NCBI GenBank assembly: GCA_039208045.1
Contig: JBCCRH010000017.1
Location: 1-29,619 of the forward strand
DNA length: 29,619 bases
Reading direction: 5' to 3'
Origin: JBCCRH01 sp039208045
GTDB lineage: Bacteria; Bacteroidota; Bacteroidia; Chitinophagales; Saprospiraceae
A program made the position numbers and the translations under genes. Shown here one piece after another: positions 1-9,347 of this stretch (position 1 is the first letter of the stretch; each line of letters begins with the position of its first letter). The notes below the pieces were generated by a model, which saw nothing but the letters and a program-made list of their open reading frames with translations, was not told the DNA's origin and did not search any database.

Positions 1-1
1 A

Positions 2-1054
2 CACGATGGGCGGTACTTGGCCACCGGGCACTACCAGGATGGAAGCATCTGTGTACGGATTTTTTCTTTTGAAGAAACAGAGGCGGGGGCTGATTTTTGG
101 TTGGAAAAGCTGCGCACGGCTTATGACTATAGGGTAGCTTTAGGCTTGGCTGATAGTGCGAGTACCACTTGTTATCGCTTGGTGCATGCAGAGGGGGATG
201 GACTACCAGGGCTGATTATTGATGTGTATGGAGCCGTGGCGGTAGTGCAGTGCCACTCGATTGGGATGCACTTAGAGCGGGAGAAATTAGTGGCGGCGCT
301 GCAAGCTATTTATGGGGAGCGCTTGCAGGCCATTTATGATAAGAGTAAAGAGACCTTGCCAGCCAAATATGCGGCCAACATAACAAATGACTATTTGTGG
401 GGTGATGCGGCGGTACCTATGCAAGTCATGGAAAATGGGCATCCTTTTGAGGTGAACTGGGAAACGGGGCAAAAGACGGGCTTTTTCTTGGATCAGCGCG
501 ATAATCGACAATTATTAGCGCAATATAGTGAGGGCAAAGAAGTGCTCAATACCTTTTGCTATACAGGTGGCTTTTCGATTTATGGGCTACAAGCTGGGGC
601 CAAAAAAGTAGTCTCTGTAGATGTTTCCAAAACGGCTATTGCTTTGACCGAGCAAAACGCTCAGCTCAATGGCTTCGGTGCCTCCCAGCATTTAGCGAAA
701 GCGGAAGACGTCATGCAACACCTGAAAGCGAACGCCGATACCTACGACCTCATCGTGGTGGATCCCCCGGCATTTGCGAAAAGCATCAAAAAACGACACA
801 ATGCCGTGCAGGGCTACAAACGACTCAATGCCCTGGCGCTACAAAAAGTACGAGCGGGCGGCCTAATCTTTACCTTCTCGTGCTCTCAAGTGATCGATAT
901 GCCCCTTTTCTATAATACCATCGTAGCTGCTGCGCTGGAAGCAAAGCGCCAAGTTCGAGTTATGCATCGCTTATCGCAACCTGCCGACCACCCCGTAAGT
1001 TTGTTCCACCCAGAAGGCTCTTATTTGAAAGGCTTGGTTTTACAGGTTAGTTAA
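2..1054 (+). CDS. RlmI-like 23S rRNA (cytosine-C5) methyltransferase, 5' end cut by window edge
   Basis: Class I S-adenosylmethionine-dependent RNA methyltransferase of the RlmI type, which in E. coli makes m5C1962 in 23S rRNA. The frame is open from base 2 (DGRYLATGHYQDG), so the true start and most of the N-terminal PUA domain lie outside the window; the TTG at 17 is internal. Visible motifs are the SAM-binding segment LNTFCYTGGFSIYG, a downstream acidic VDVS, motif IV VVDPPAFAK and motif VI TFSCSQ, whose cysteine is the usual position of the m5C nucleophile. The C-terminus (HPVSLFHPEGSYLKGL) is typical of the family. A 43-bp gap separates it from the Clp-like gene. The fold is certain; the exact rRNA target is inferred from the family. 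Confidence 0.9.
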   Translation, partial: HDGRYLATGHYQDGSICVRIFSFEETEAGADFWLEKLRTAYDYRVALGLADSASTTCYRLVHAEGDGLPGLIIDVYGAVAVVQCHSIGMHLEREKLVAALQAIYGERLQAIYDKSKETLPAKYAANITNDYLWGDAAVPMQVMENGHPFEVNWETGQKTGFFLDQRDNRQLLAQYSEGKEVLNTFCYTGGFSIYGLQAGAKKVVSVDVSKTAIALTEQNAQLNGFGASQHLAKAEDVMQHLKANADTYDLIVVDPPAFAKSIKKRHNAVQGYKRLNALALQKVRAGGLIFTFSCSQVIDMPLFYNTIVAAALEAKRQVRVMHRLSQPADHPVSLFHPEGSYLKGLVLQVS

Positions 1055-1097
1055 AGTGCAGTACATTTTCTACCTTAGCTAACCGACATTAGCACTT

Positions 1098-3356
1098 ATG
1101 GAAAAAATAAACTATCCCCTACTCTATTTTAAATTAAATGAAGACAGCCTGCTCGGCATGCTCGTGGGCACCCGCTACAAAATTGTAGGCAAAGACGCGG
1201 CTTCCATCAAAATGGCAATGGCCGATTACCTACAGCGCACCTACAAAAAACACGAGCGCTTCCCCTATTTTGATATTGAAAAGCCACGCTTGAAAGTCTT
1301 TCAGGTAGATGTGCGCCCGGCTTACAAAGATAATACGGCTAGCTATCCGCTATCGTACCTGCTCAAGGTGCCCGTATATGCTGTACATGGCGAGACGCCG
1401 CACAACTACTACGATTGCTACTTGCCGCTTTTTAATGCTAGCTTTTATTATTATGATCCCAAGCAGTTGAAATCGCTAGTGGAGCACTTTTCGAATAATC
1501 ACCTCAATAACTTACAACCAGAAGAAATCTATAAGGTGTTGCGCTACCCGGTGCCCGAGCTGGATACGGTAGCTCTGAAGATTAAAGGCAACCAAAAATC
1601 TAAAAGTCCAACCTTTGACTTTCAGCGGCGCTTTGAAACGCTGGAAAAGCTAGCAGAGCAGTTTCCACAAAATAGAGGCGTCAAAAAAAATATCAAGACC
1701 TATCCTGAAGCAGCTTGGGAATTAGAGGATAAGGTAGAGCAAGTATTTGACAAACTGATCAATACGCGCTCTAATATCTTGATTGTAGGTGATCGTGGGG
1801 TGGGCAAAAGTGCAGTGCTGCAACAGGTGATTAAGAAAGCGACGTCCAAGAAGCTACAGCTTAATTTTACGTTTTGGCGGGTCATGCCGCAGCGGATTAC
1901 GGCTTCGTCGGTGTACTTGGGCGAATGGCAGGAGACTGTGGAGGAAATGGTGGAAGAGTTGCTGGCCGCCAACGGTATTTTGTGGGTGGTAGATATGGTA
2001 CGAATGCTACAGACGGGTGGCGAGGGTGCTGAGGACAGCGTGGCTGCATTCTTGTTGAGCTTTTTGCAGCAAGGCAAATTGCAGCTTATTGGAGAGGCGA
2101 CGCCTCAGGAAGTAGAGAGTATGCGCAGGCTACTCCCTGGTTTTGTCGAGAATTTCCAGATCGTAAAAATCGAGGAGCTGCCGGAAAAGCAAATTCAAAA
2201 AGTTTTACAGTTATTTGCCAATTATGCGGCGCAGAACCTGCGTATGCCCATCGATTCGGATGCGCTACAGCTAGCGTACCGGCTGCTACTGCGCTATTAT
2301 CCCTACGAAAGCTTTCCAGGTAAGGGCATCAAATTCTTGGGGCAGTGTATCAGTGAGGCGCAGTTCAATGAAGCAGAAAAAATTGATAAACAGACCGTTA
2401 TTCGCCATTTCACGAAGCAGACAGGCCTGCCAGAGCTGTTCCTAAGAGATGAGCTACTGCTCGATCAAGAAGCTTTAGAATCGTTTTTTAAAGAGCGTAT
2501 TATCGGGCAGCCCTCAGCTATCCAAAAGCTGTGTGGCATCGTAAAAATCTATAAAGCAGGCATCAATAACCCCTACAAGCCCATCAGCACGCTGATTTTT
2601 GCAGGGCCTACAGGAGTGGGTAAAACAGCTAGCGCGAAAGCGCTGGCGGATTACTTTTTTGGCATCAGCCAAAATAAATCGCCCCTCATTCGGATTGATA
2701 TGAGTGAATTTCAGTATCCGCATCAGCTCGCTCGCTTGGTGGGTTCTGGGCAGCAGGTGGGGCAGCTTGTGAAGGAAGTGCGCGAGCGGCCCTTTGCCGT
2801 CATTCTATTGGATGAGGTGGAAAAGGCAAGCCCCGTCATTTTTGATGCCTTGCTGACCGTTTTGGATGAAGGGATGTTGGTGGATGCGTTTGGGCGACTC
2901 ACGAACTTTAGGAATACCATTATCATTATGACCTCCAACTTGGGGGCCTCCAACCGCAACTCCATCAGCTTCGCCCCTACCACGAGCGAGGAAGTCAACT
3001 ACCTATCGGCCATCAAGCGCCACTTCCGGCCAGAATTTGTCAATCGCATTGATAGCGTGGTTCATTTTAATGCCTTGCAGGAGGAAGATGTGCGCAAAAT
3101 TGCCAGAAAAGAACTCGAAGAACTGAAGCAACGCGAAGGCTTTCTCAAGCGCAAGCTACAAGTACGATTTACCGAAAAGGTCGTACAACACTTGGTCAAA
3201 ACAGGTTTTGATGAGCGCTACGGGGCGCGGCCTTTGCAGCGGCAGCTAGAGCAAGATATAGTCATACCCATCTCCAATTGGTTAATCGCTCACCCTCAAG
3301 TAAAAGACACCACTTTGACCATTGATTTTAAGAAGAACTTAACAATTTCCGTTTAG
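1098..3356 (+). CDS. Divergent Clp/HSP100-type double AAA+ ATPase
   Basis: A 752-aa protein with a roughly 200-residue N-terminal region that does not look like the Clp_N double repeat, then two AAA+ modules and a Clp D2-small domain. D1 has Walker A GDRGVGKS (231-238), but its Walker B reads LWVVDM (295-300), with Met where the catalytic Glu belongs. The ERRF arginine-finger region is replaced by LLPGFVENF. D2 has GPTGVGKT (503-510), VILLDE (568-573), TSN sensor 1 (612-614), Arg finger R650 and GARPL sensor 2 (709-713). The D2 substrate-gripping GYVGYEEGG loop is missing, replaced by GSGQQVGQ (549-556). No ClpB middle domain and no ClpP-binding IGF loop were recognised. It is an HSP100 relative, but disaggregase or unfoldase activity cannot be assumed. 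No ClpP or T6SS gene is nearby. Confidence 0.85.
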   Translation: MEKINYPLLYFKLNEDSLLGMLVGTRYKIVGKDAASIKMAMADYLQRTYKKHERFPYFDIEKPRLKVFQVDVRPAYKDNTASYPLSYLLKVPVYAVHGETPHNYYDCYLPLFNASFYYYDPKQLKSLVEHFSNNHLNNLQPEEIYKVLRYPVPELDTVALKIKGNQKSKSPTFDFQRRFETLEKLAEQFPQNRGVKKNIKTYPEAAWELEDKVEQVFDKLINTRSNILIVGDRGVGKSAVLQQVIKKATSKKLQLNFTFWRVMPQRITASSVYLGEWQETVEEMVEELLAANGILWVVDMVRMLQTGGEGAEDSVAAFLLSFLQQGKLQLIGEATPQEVESMRRLLPGFVENFQIVKIEELPEKQIQKVLQLFANYAAQNLRMPIDSDALQLAYRLLLRYYPYESFPGKGIKFLGQCISEAQFNEAEKIDKQTVIRHFTKQTGLPELFLRDELLLDQEALESFFKERIIGQPSAIQKLCGIVKIYKAGINNPYKPISTLIFAGPTGVGKTASAKALADYFFGISQNKSPLIRIDMSEFQYPHQLARLVGSGQQVGQLVKEVRERPFAVILLDEVEKASPVIFDALLTVLDEGMLVDAFGRLTNFRNTIIIMTSNLGASNRNSISFAPTTSEEVNYLSAIKRHFRPEFVNRIDSVVHFNALQEEDVRKIARKELEELKQREGFLKRKLQVRFTEKVVQHLVKTGFDERYGARPLQRQLEQDIVIPISNWLIAHPQVKDTTLTIDFKKNLTISV

Positions 3357-3499
3357 TTTTATCGATTCAAACCATCCTTTCGACATCTAAGGATAGCCAT
3401 TCGTCGGTAAAGCCCGGCCTTTCTGTAACATTTCGGTAACACAAAGGCGTCTTGTGAGCGAAGTATAACTTAATACCATCGCTTACAAAATTACCCGAC

Positions 3500-5941
3500 A
3501 TGAGATCCCTTGGATTAACACTCATTTACTCTATTTGCAGCGCGTTTTTCGCCTTCGCGCAATCGCCTACCTCCGGAACTATCAGCGGCAAAGTGCTCGA
3601 CCCGGAGTCTGCCATTGTTGATTTCGCCAATGTCCTTTTACTCAACCCTGCTGATTCCAGTCTTATCAAAGGAACCTTGACAGATGAACAGGGAGCGTTC
3701 TTTTTCGAAAAGGTGGACTATGGAACCTACCTCATCGCAGCTAGCTTTGTGGGATATGCAGATACCTATAGCTCTACCGTAGAACTTTCTGCTGCTACCC
3801 CTGACCTACAGCTTCAGCCGCTCACACTAAGCACGGAGGGAGTAGACTTAGATGCGGTGGTAGTGCGTACTACTCGCCCCTTTATTGAGCTAAAGAGCGA
3901 TAAAATCGTCATGAACATCGAAAGTAGCCCCGTAGCAGCTGGAAATACAGCGCTGGAACTTTTGGCGAAAGCCCCTGGCGTCACCATCGATCAAAATAAC
4001 AACATTGCCCTGAAGGGACGTCAGGGTGTGCTCATTTTGGTGGATGGTAAGAATACCTACCTCTCCAATGAAGAAGTAGTAAAAATGCTGGAAAATATGC
4101 CTGCATCAGGTATTGAAACCATCGAGATCATGCACAATCCCCCCGCTAAGTATGATGCAGCGGGCAATGCAGGGATCATTAATATCCAATTGAAGAAAAA
4201 CGAAAATCACGGATTTAACGGAAGTGTAACCGCCGGTGGTGGTATCGGCAACTTCCCGAAAGCGAATGGCGCGATCCGTTTGAACTACCGACAAGCGAAG
4301 TGGAATTTCTTCGGAAATTACAACTATTGGTTCAACAAGCGCTTTCAAAGCCTCGATATTCAGCGCACCATCCCTTTTGAGGGCGCTGTCACAGAGTTTG
4401 ACCAAAGCAACCACCGCGTATCAGAGTATGGCAGCCACCGCATCAAAGCAGGCTTCGATTGGTACCTTACGGAAAAAACGACGCTCGGAGCTTTGATTCA
4501 CGGCAATATTGGAAAATGGACAGAAGGGGCCATCAATACTAATGCCATCTCTGGTGATAATCCCTTTGCTTACGACCAAGTAGTCTCTCAAAATAGCGGT
4601 GCGGAGGATTGGGAAAACCTCACTTACAACCTCAACTTTAAACATCAGTTTGACCAAGCAGGTAAGGAATTGACAATTGATGCAGATTACTCCAGCTATG
4701 AGAATCCCAATAGAATGGATTACATCAACAACTTTTTGAGTACTTCCAATGAAGTAGTTGAAGCGCCGCTGATCTTGCGCAGCGATGATGTGTCCGATGT
4801 GGCAATCAAAGCAATCAAAGCAGATTATTCGCAGCCTTTCGGCGAAAACACCAACTTTAGCGCGGGGCTAAAAGCCAGTATGGTAAGCACAGATAACGCT
4901 ATTGATTTCTTTGTACAGGAAGAAGATACTTGGGTTATTGACCCTACTAATACGAACCAGTTTTTGTATGAAGAGGATATTTTTGCGGCTTATGCCAATG
5001 TGAGCACGCAGCTGGGTGGTGTGGGTCTGCAAGTAGGGCTACGTGGCGAACTAACAATGGCAGACGGCAATTCGGTGACGCTGGATGAGCAGTTCCAACG
5101 CGAATATTTCAACCTATTTCCGAGTATCAGCCTATCGCATGATATTGGGGAAGCGCACAATTTAAGCTACGCTTATAGCCGCCGTATCGACCGCCCTACT
5201 TACCAAGATTTGAATCCATTTTTGTACTTCTTGGATCAATTTACTTTTGGAAAAGGCAATCAATTCCTGCAACCCCAATACTCTGACAACCTATCGGTCA
5301 ACTATGGCTTCAAGCAGTTCCTTTTTTTTAACTTTAGCTACAGCCGCACCACCGATGTGATGACCGAGATATTGGAACAAGATGAAGCAGAGCAGACTAC
5401 CTTCCAAACGAAAGACAATCTGGACTTATTTGAAAATTTCAGCTTGAACGTCTCGACTTCTATCCCCTTTACCCAATGGTGGGCCGGACGCTTCAACATT
5501 TCTAGCTTCTACAACCGCTTTGATTCGCCTTCCTCAGAGGGGATTATCCAAGAAGAGCAGCTTTCAGCGTATCTTTACGCCAGTCAGAACTTCACGCTAC
5601 CCCAAGATTTCCAAGCAGAACTATCGGGCTGGTACCAAAGTCCTATGGTCTACGGCATGTTTGACTTAAAAGACCAGTATTCCATCAACTTTGGGGTATC
5701 GAAGCGCTTTTGGGATGGCAAAGCCAGCCTCAAAGTCAATGTGGATGATATTTTTGATACTCTGCGCTTTCGCGTAAATATCATGCAGGGAGATATTGAC
5801 GCGCGCATTCAGCAAAAGCAGGAGACTCGCCGCCTTAATGTGACCTTTACTTATCAGTTTGGTAATTCGAAGGTGAAGCCTGCGCGCCGCCGGGGTACGG
5901 CTACGGAGGAGGAGCAAAACCGGGTACAGCAGGGGAATTAG
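3500..5941 (+). CDS. TonB-dependent receptor / outer-membrane beta-barrel family protein
   Basis: An 813-aa outer-membrane protein. Residues 1-20 form a signal peptide ending AFAQ. Residues about 25-110 form a carboxypeptidase-regulatory-like (CarboxypepD_reg) beta-sandwich (GTISGKVLDPES...FVGYADTY). A plug domain follows at about 120-230 (LLAKAPGVTI, GRQGVLILVDGKNTYLS, IEIMHNPPAKYDAAGNAGIINI). The remainder is a beta-barrel rich in alternating aromatic strands, ending near FTYQFG with a basic tail. The plug with LVDGK and PPAKYDAAGNAGIINI is characteristic of the 'outer membrane beta-barrel family' branch (OMP_b-brl_3), which includes TonB-dependent receptors of unknown substrate. No SusD partner or transport ATPase is adjacent, so the ligand is unknown. 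A GTAACA pair 11 bp apart (3425 and 3436) lies in the 5' region, significance unknown. Confidence 0.88.
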   Translation: MRSLGLTLIYSICSAFFAFAQSPTSGTISGKVLDPESAIVDFANVLLLNPADSSLIKGTLTDEQGAFFFEKVDYGTYLIAASFVGYADTYSSTVELSAATPDLQLQPLTLSTEGVDLDAVVVRTTRPFIELKSDKIVMNIESSPVAAGNTALELLAKAPGVTIDQNNNIALKGRQGVLILVDGKNTYLSNEEVVKMLENMPASGIETIEIMHNPPAKYDAAGNAGIINIQLKKNENHGFNGSVTAGGGIGNFPKANGAIRLNYRQAKWNFFGNYNYWFNKRFQSLDIQRTIPFEGAVTEFDQSNHRVSEYGSHRIKAGFDWYLTEKTTLGALIHGNIGKWTEGAINTNAISGDNPFAYDQVVSQNSGAEDWENLTYNLNFKHQFDQAGKELTIDADYSSYENPNRMDYINNFLSTSNEVVEAPLILRSDDVSDVAIKAIKADYSQPFGENTNFSAGLKASMVSTDNAIDFFVQEEDTWVIDPTNTNQFLYEEDIFAAYANVSTQLGGVGLQVGLRGELTMADGNSVTLDEQFQREYFNLFPSISLSHDIGEAHNLSYAYSRRIDRPTYQDLNPFLYFLDQFTFGKGNQFLQPQYSDNLSVNYGFKQFLFFNFSYSRTTDVMTEILEQDEAEQTTFQTKDNLDLFENFSLNVSTSIPFTQWWAGRFNISSFYNRFDSPSSEGIIQEEQLSAYLYASQNFTLPQDFQAELSGWYQSPMVYGMFDLKDQYSINFGVSKRFWDGKASLKVNVDDIFDTLRFRVNIMQGDIDARIQQKQETRRLNVTFTYQFGNSKVKPARRRGTATEEEQNRVQQGN

Positions 5942-5953
5942 ATTTGCAATCCG
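5941..5953. repeat. Partial copy of the CGGATTTGCAATCCG intergenic repeat
   Basis: GATTTGCAATCCG sits between the convergent receptor and DUF4340 genes, overlapping the receptor stop codon. It matches the right part of the hairpin element found intact at 21949-21969 and twice at 25134-25213. The left arm is incomplete here (GATT loop TGC AATC pairs only 4 bp), so this looks like a decayed or truncated copy. Confidence 0.5.
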
Positions 5954-5962
5954 CGATGATGC

Positions 5963-6898
5963 TCACTCCAAAAAAGTACTCACTGGTACAAAAAACTTAG
6001 CAAACACCCCACTCGAATCACTACTAAAGTAGCTATCTGTATTGGTGTTAGAACGAAGCACAAAAGGCAGTGTACTCGTCGTATCGGTATAGCAATCTAC
6101 AACAAAAGGGGTGGCAATATTGTCACCCCGCATCTCAAAGCGATGCTTATCCATATAGGTAATCTTGGAATCTTCAAAGGTATCTGCAAAAAGTTCGCCG
6201 TCGATATTGCGGAGCGTATTGAGATAGTTTTCGACTTTCATGGAATCTAACGCAATCGCTCCATCTGCTACCCACTGGCCCGTTGATTTGGAGAACGTAT
6301 GGGTGGTATCTGGAAATTGCAGACTGAAATCCGTCACCTCCATCTCGCGCGTCATTCGGATGAGATTTTTATTGCGGAACGCATCAAAAGACTGCGGCAG
6401 TGTGATGAAGGGCATGCCATCTACAGCGTAGACTTCGTTTTCGCCATTGAGGCGAATAAAGGAGAAAGCTGCTCTAGTCTGAGGGTTAAAATCGAATTTT
6501 CCTACAATTATATCTTCCAATAAGCTTTTGCCTTCAAAGATTTGTATGCGGGTGCCTTGGCCCTCTCCTACTTCGTAGGCGATCCATTTCTCCGCTTTCT
6601 TGGCTGCGACTCGTTTGGTTTTCACCAATGACAAGGCATTGAGTAAGCCATCTACACTGCCTGCTTTTGCATTGATGCTTAGGTCACTATTGCTCACAAT
6701 CCAACCATCTTCTGCTCTGTTTACCATTATTTCTTGTCCTCCACCTTTCGGCTGAATAACAAACTGCGTGACGGTGGCAGTGTCAATCTGGATCAGTTCC
6801 GTCTTAAAAGTGCTTGTCTTTTTAGTAAACACCAACTCGCTCAAGCCCCACACCCCCAACAAAAGCACTAATACTAAAAGAAGCAGTCGATTGGTCAT
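5963..6898 (-). CDS. DUF4340 domain-containing protein, gld ABC-associated
   Basis: A 311-aa protein with one N-terminal membrane segment (residues about 4-24, LLLLVLVLLLGVWGLSELVF) and an extracytoplasmic beta-rich region repeating a roughly 100-residue pattern (for example GWIVSN...GSVDGLLNALSLVKTKRVAAKK). This architecture is typical of DUF4340, a family commonly encoded beside ABC-2 permease / ABC_transp_aux pairs. It is the last gene of the gldF-gldG operon, 15 bp after the gldG stop codon, and likely works with that transporter as an envelope accessory. Biochemical role unknown. It ends close to the convergent receptor gene. Confidence 0.8.
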   Translation of the reverse strand: MTNRLLLLVLVLLLGVWGLSELVFTKKTSTFKTELIQIDTATVTQFVIQPKGGGQEIMVNRAEDGWIVSNSDLSINAKAGSVDGLLNALSLVKTKRVAAKKAEKWIAYEVGEGQGTRIQIFEGKSLLEDIIVGKFDFNPQTRAAFSFIRLNGENEVYAVDGMPFITLPQSFDAFRNKNLIRMTREMEVTDFSLQFPDTTHTFSKSTGQWVADGAIALDSMKVENYLNTLRNIDGELFADTFEDSKITYMDKHRFEMRGDNIATPFVVDCYTDTTSTLPFVLRSNTNTDSYFSSDSSGVFAKFFVPVSTFLE

Positions 6899-6913
6899 AT
6901 GTATTTCTATTGA

Positions 6914-8410
6914 TTAAACGTAAGATTCATTCATACGCTTCATGCGTTTGCTCCGCTGCTGCTGCGTACGGAACACTCCATATACGATAATCAAGAGAAT
7001 AGGCACTAAAAAGTTCAACCATTTGATAGTGGTCCGTTCTCCTTCTTCCAATTCAGAAATAGGTCGTGCGGTAATACCTTTGGTACGTAGTTCGATTAAG
7101 CCAGTGTCATCAGATAACCAATCGATACTATTCACCATCAAGCTCGCATTATCGGAAGAGAAGCCCTGCTGGTTAGCCACCGGAAAATCACCATCTGAAA
7201 TAGCTACAATACGGCCTCCATTATCGGTTTGCAAAATACCTGCTACCGTTAATTGAGCTACTGGAAAGTCCGATTCTGTCCACTGCTTATTAATCACATC
7301 AAAGAAAACAGGAGGATTCACCACACCCGTTTGAGCCGAGGTGTATGCAATACCTACGAAGCTAGCGGGATTTTGACCAATGTAGCGCATAGGACTGGCA
7401 AAAGGCATGATGACTTGCTCTAAGCCCTTAGTGATTGGGTGTTCCACAAAATTATTAATCAAAGGCAGATAAGGAAACTGGACTTGTCGATTCATACGGA
7501 AAAAGCCCTGCTGCTGCTGTACCGTCACTGCCCCACAGCTGGCATCTACGATAAAGCTCTGCTCGATCTCCAATCCTTTGCCCATCAACCACTCTCGCAC
7601 GCCGGTCCCAAAGGCAGTACCTTGAGCCGTTTGAAAATCACCTTGTACCGTATTGATCGCCACAAACAAATTACCTCCGCGAGCTAGAAACTCATCCAAA
7701 CGTGCAAACTGAGAAGGCGGAATCGTATCCTTGGGAGCCAAAAGTGCCACTGTTTTGAAGCGATCGGCAATCGGTTCGGGGCTAGATAAATCAACATTTT
7801 CAACATTATACAAAATGCTAAGCATCTGGTACACTTGGCCCAAATCCGAAAGTGCTGGCTCGCCATGACCTTGGACAAGTCCGATCGAAGGCTTATTGCT
7901 TACTGACAGCTTTTTGATGCCCGTAGAAAGGCTGTATTCCATGCCCGGCCCTGGCTGGATCACAGGAATGATATCCTCCGTACCGTCCCCTTTGGAGATA
8001 AGGGCTGCCATGTATCCCTTCTTTTGGGTCACCTGATCCTTCTCACGGACGTTAAACAAAATGGGTTGTACCCCTTTTTGCACTACTTCTTGCTCCAAGG
8101 TTTCGTCCTGTCCTGGATCAGAGAATTCGTAGTCGATCATGCCATTCGAAGCATTGGCATACTCTACTAACAATTCTCTAAACTCTCGTTTGACATTTTC
8201 GTAATCGGGTGGCAACTCTTCTGAAAAGTAGGCCTTTACCGTCATCGGATCGACTAGATCCTTTACGATATTTTTGGTGGCATTACTTAGCGTATATTGC
8301 CCATCTTCGGTAAGGTCAAAGCGAAAGAAAAAGCGCTCTGCCAAGAAATTAAGCACTAGTAAGATACCAGCGGTCAGAAGTATTTTTACGGTATATTTTT
8401 TCATCTTCAT
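6914..8410 (-). CDS. gldG: Gliding-motility-associated ABC transporter substrate-binding protein GldG
   Basis: A 498-aa protein with an N-terminal membrane anchor (VKILLTAGILLVLNFLAERF), a large extracytoplasmic ABC_transp_aux-type domain starting with the typical RFDLTEDGQYTLSNATK segment, and a C-terminal membrane helix (WLNFLVPILLIIVYGVF) followed by a basic cytoplasmic tail. This two-anchor layout and the DLTEdgryTLS opening are hallmarks of GldG. Known role: with GldF and the ATPase GldA it forms an ABC transporter needed for gliding in Flavobacterium johnsoniae, though its cargo is undefined. It lies 18 bp downstream of gldF in the same operon. The start was chosen at the first ATG (MKMKKYTVK); the second Met two codons later is equally possible. 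Confidence 0.92.
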   Translation of the reverse strand: MKMKKYTVKILLTAGILLVLNFLAERFFFRFDLTEDGQYTLSNATKNIVKDLVDPMTVKAYFSEELPPDYENVKREFRELLVEYANASNGMIDYEFSDPGQDETLEQEVVQKGVQPILFNVREKDQVTQKKGYMAALISKGDGTEDIIPVIQPGPGMEYSLSTGIKKLSVSNKPSIGLVQGHGEPALSDLGQVYQMLSILYNVENVDLSSPEPIADRFKTVALLAPKDTIPPSQFARLDEFLARGGNLFVAINTVQGDFQTAQGTAFGTGVREWLMGKGLEIEQSFIVDASCGAVTVQQQQGFFRMNRQVQFPYLPLINNFVEHPITKGLEQVIMPFASPMRYIGQNPASFVGIAYTSAQTGVVNPPVFFDVINKQWTESDFPVAQLTVAGILQTDNGGRIVAISDGDFPVANQQGFSSDNASLMVNSIDWLSDDTGLIELRTKGITARPISELEEGERTTIKWLNFLVPILLIIVYGVFRTQQQRSKRMKRMNESYV

Positions 8411-8428
8411 CTTCAGAAGTCTTTTGGA

Positions 8429-9145
8429 TTAGTTACGCTTAGCTACTTGGGCTTCCGCCAAAACCAAGCCTAACACAATGATAGAACCAAAGTATACTAG
8501 ATCACCGGTGTCAATCACCCCCCTTGTAATAGAGTCTACATGCCGCGTCATACTCAAATTGGCAAATAAATCGGCAAAAAAGCCCGTAGAACCAGAGGCC
8601 ATCGCATCAAATAAAAACTGGAAAAAGATGCCGATGAACAACGCCAATAGAAAGGCTACAATCTGGTTGCTAGTAATAGAGCTGGCAAATAACCCGATGC
8701 TGATGTAGGCTGCTGACATGAGCAGCAAGCCAAAATAGCCACAAATAGTAGCTCCATGATCCATATTCCCCAGCTGTGCAATCGTCACATAGTAGGGGAT
8801 GGTAAAAGCCAAAGCAATAGCTACCATCAATAAGCAGGATAAAAACTTGCCAACCACTACCTGCTGACTACTCACCGCTTTGGTAAGCAACAATTCGATA
8901 GTACCTGCTCGTTTTTCTTCGGCTAATTGCCGCATCGTCAGTGCTGGAATAAAGAAAAACAGGGTCCAGCGCGCTACCCCAAAAAATACAGCCATATCAG
9001 CTTGCTTACGCAAAAATACATCTGCGCCATAAAGCCACGTAAAAAAGCCGCTAAAGCCCAAAAAGGCAATTAAAATAATGTATGCGATAAGCGAGTCGAA
9101 GTACGACCCCAGTTCTCGCTTTGCTATAACCCAAACAGGACTCAT
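8429..9145 (-). CDS. gldF: Gliding-motility-associated ABC transporter permease GldF
   Basis: A 238-aa ABC-2-type permease with six hydrophobic segments: about 20-40, 62-78, 103-125, 135-155, 160-180 and 215-232. The conserved EEKRAGTIELLLTKAVSSQQVVVGKFLSC region (written here only to locate the motif) after the second helix is the ABC-2 cytoplasmic coupling segment. First gene of the gldF-gldG-DUF4340 operon. The ATPase gene gldA is not in the window; it is unlinked from gldFG in many Bacteroidota, so its absence here is not evidence of loss. The ATG at 9145 gives MSPVWVIAKRELGSYF, a normal GldF N-terminus. Confidence 0.9.
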   Translation of the reverse strand: MSPVWVIAKRELGSYFDSLIAYIILIAFLGFSGFFTWLYGADVFLRKQADMAVFFGVARWTLFFFIPALTMRQLAEEKRAGTIELLLTKAVSSQQVVVGKFLSCLLMVAIALAFTIPYYVTIAQLGNMDHGATICGYFGLLLMSAAYISIGLFASSITSNQIVAFLLALFIGIFFQFLFDAMASGSTGFFADLFANLSMTRHVDSITRGVIDTGDLVYFGSIIVLGLVLAEAQVAKRN

Positions 9146-9187
9146 AGTCTGTCAATATTTTGTGCTAATTGTTTAGCCTAGTTAATA

Positions 9188-9347
9188 GACTTGTTTCGCC
9201 AGCCACTAAATGGCTACAAGCGACAAAATTTTATCCTGCACTGCGTTAAAAAGCCTCGCCGATGCTACGGCATCGCCTACGTTTTTTGCCTTGTTCAGAA
9301 TAAAATTTGCTACGCTTTCGCTCATTCGCGACCGGCGAAGCAAGTCT
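9188..9347. repeat. Approximately 160-bp imperfect inverted repeat filling the gldF/kinase intergenic region
   Basis: This 305-bp gene-free stretch (9146-9450) contains a long imperfect inverted repeat. Outer arms are 9188-9204 (GACTTGTTTCGCCAGCC) and 9331-9347, matching 14 of 17 positions as reverse complements. Inner arms run from about 9221 to 9264 and 9269 to 9312, with AAATTTTAT..CTG and CGATGC blocks, closing on a CGATGC-TACG-GCATCG apex. It could form a very long hairpin in RNA or a cruciform in DNA. A TTG/ATG-opened frame across it is a by-product of the repeat rather than a gene. It looks like a MITE- or REP-like dispersed element, but only one copy is in this window. Confidence 0.7.
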
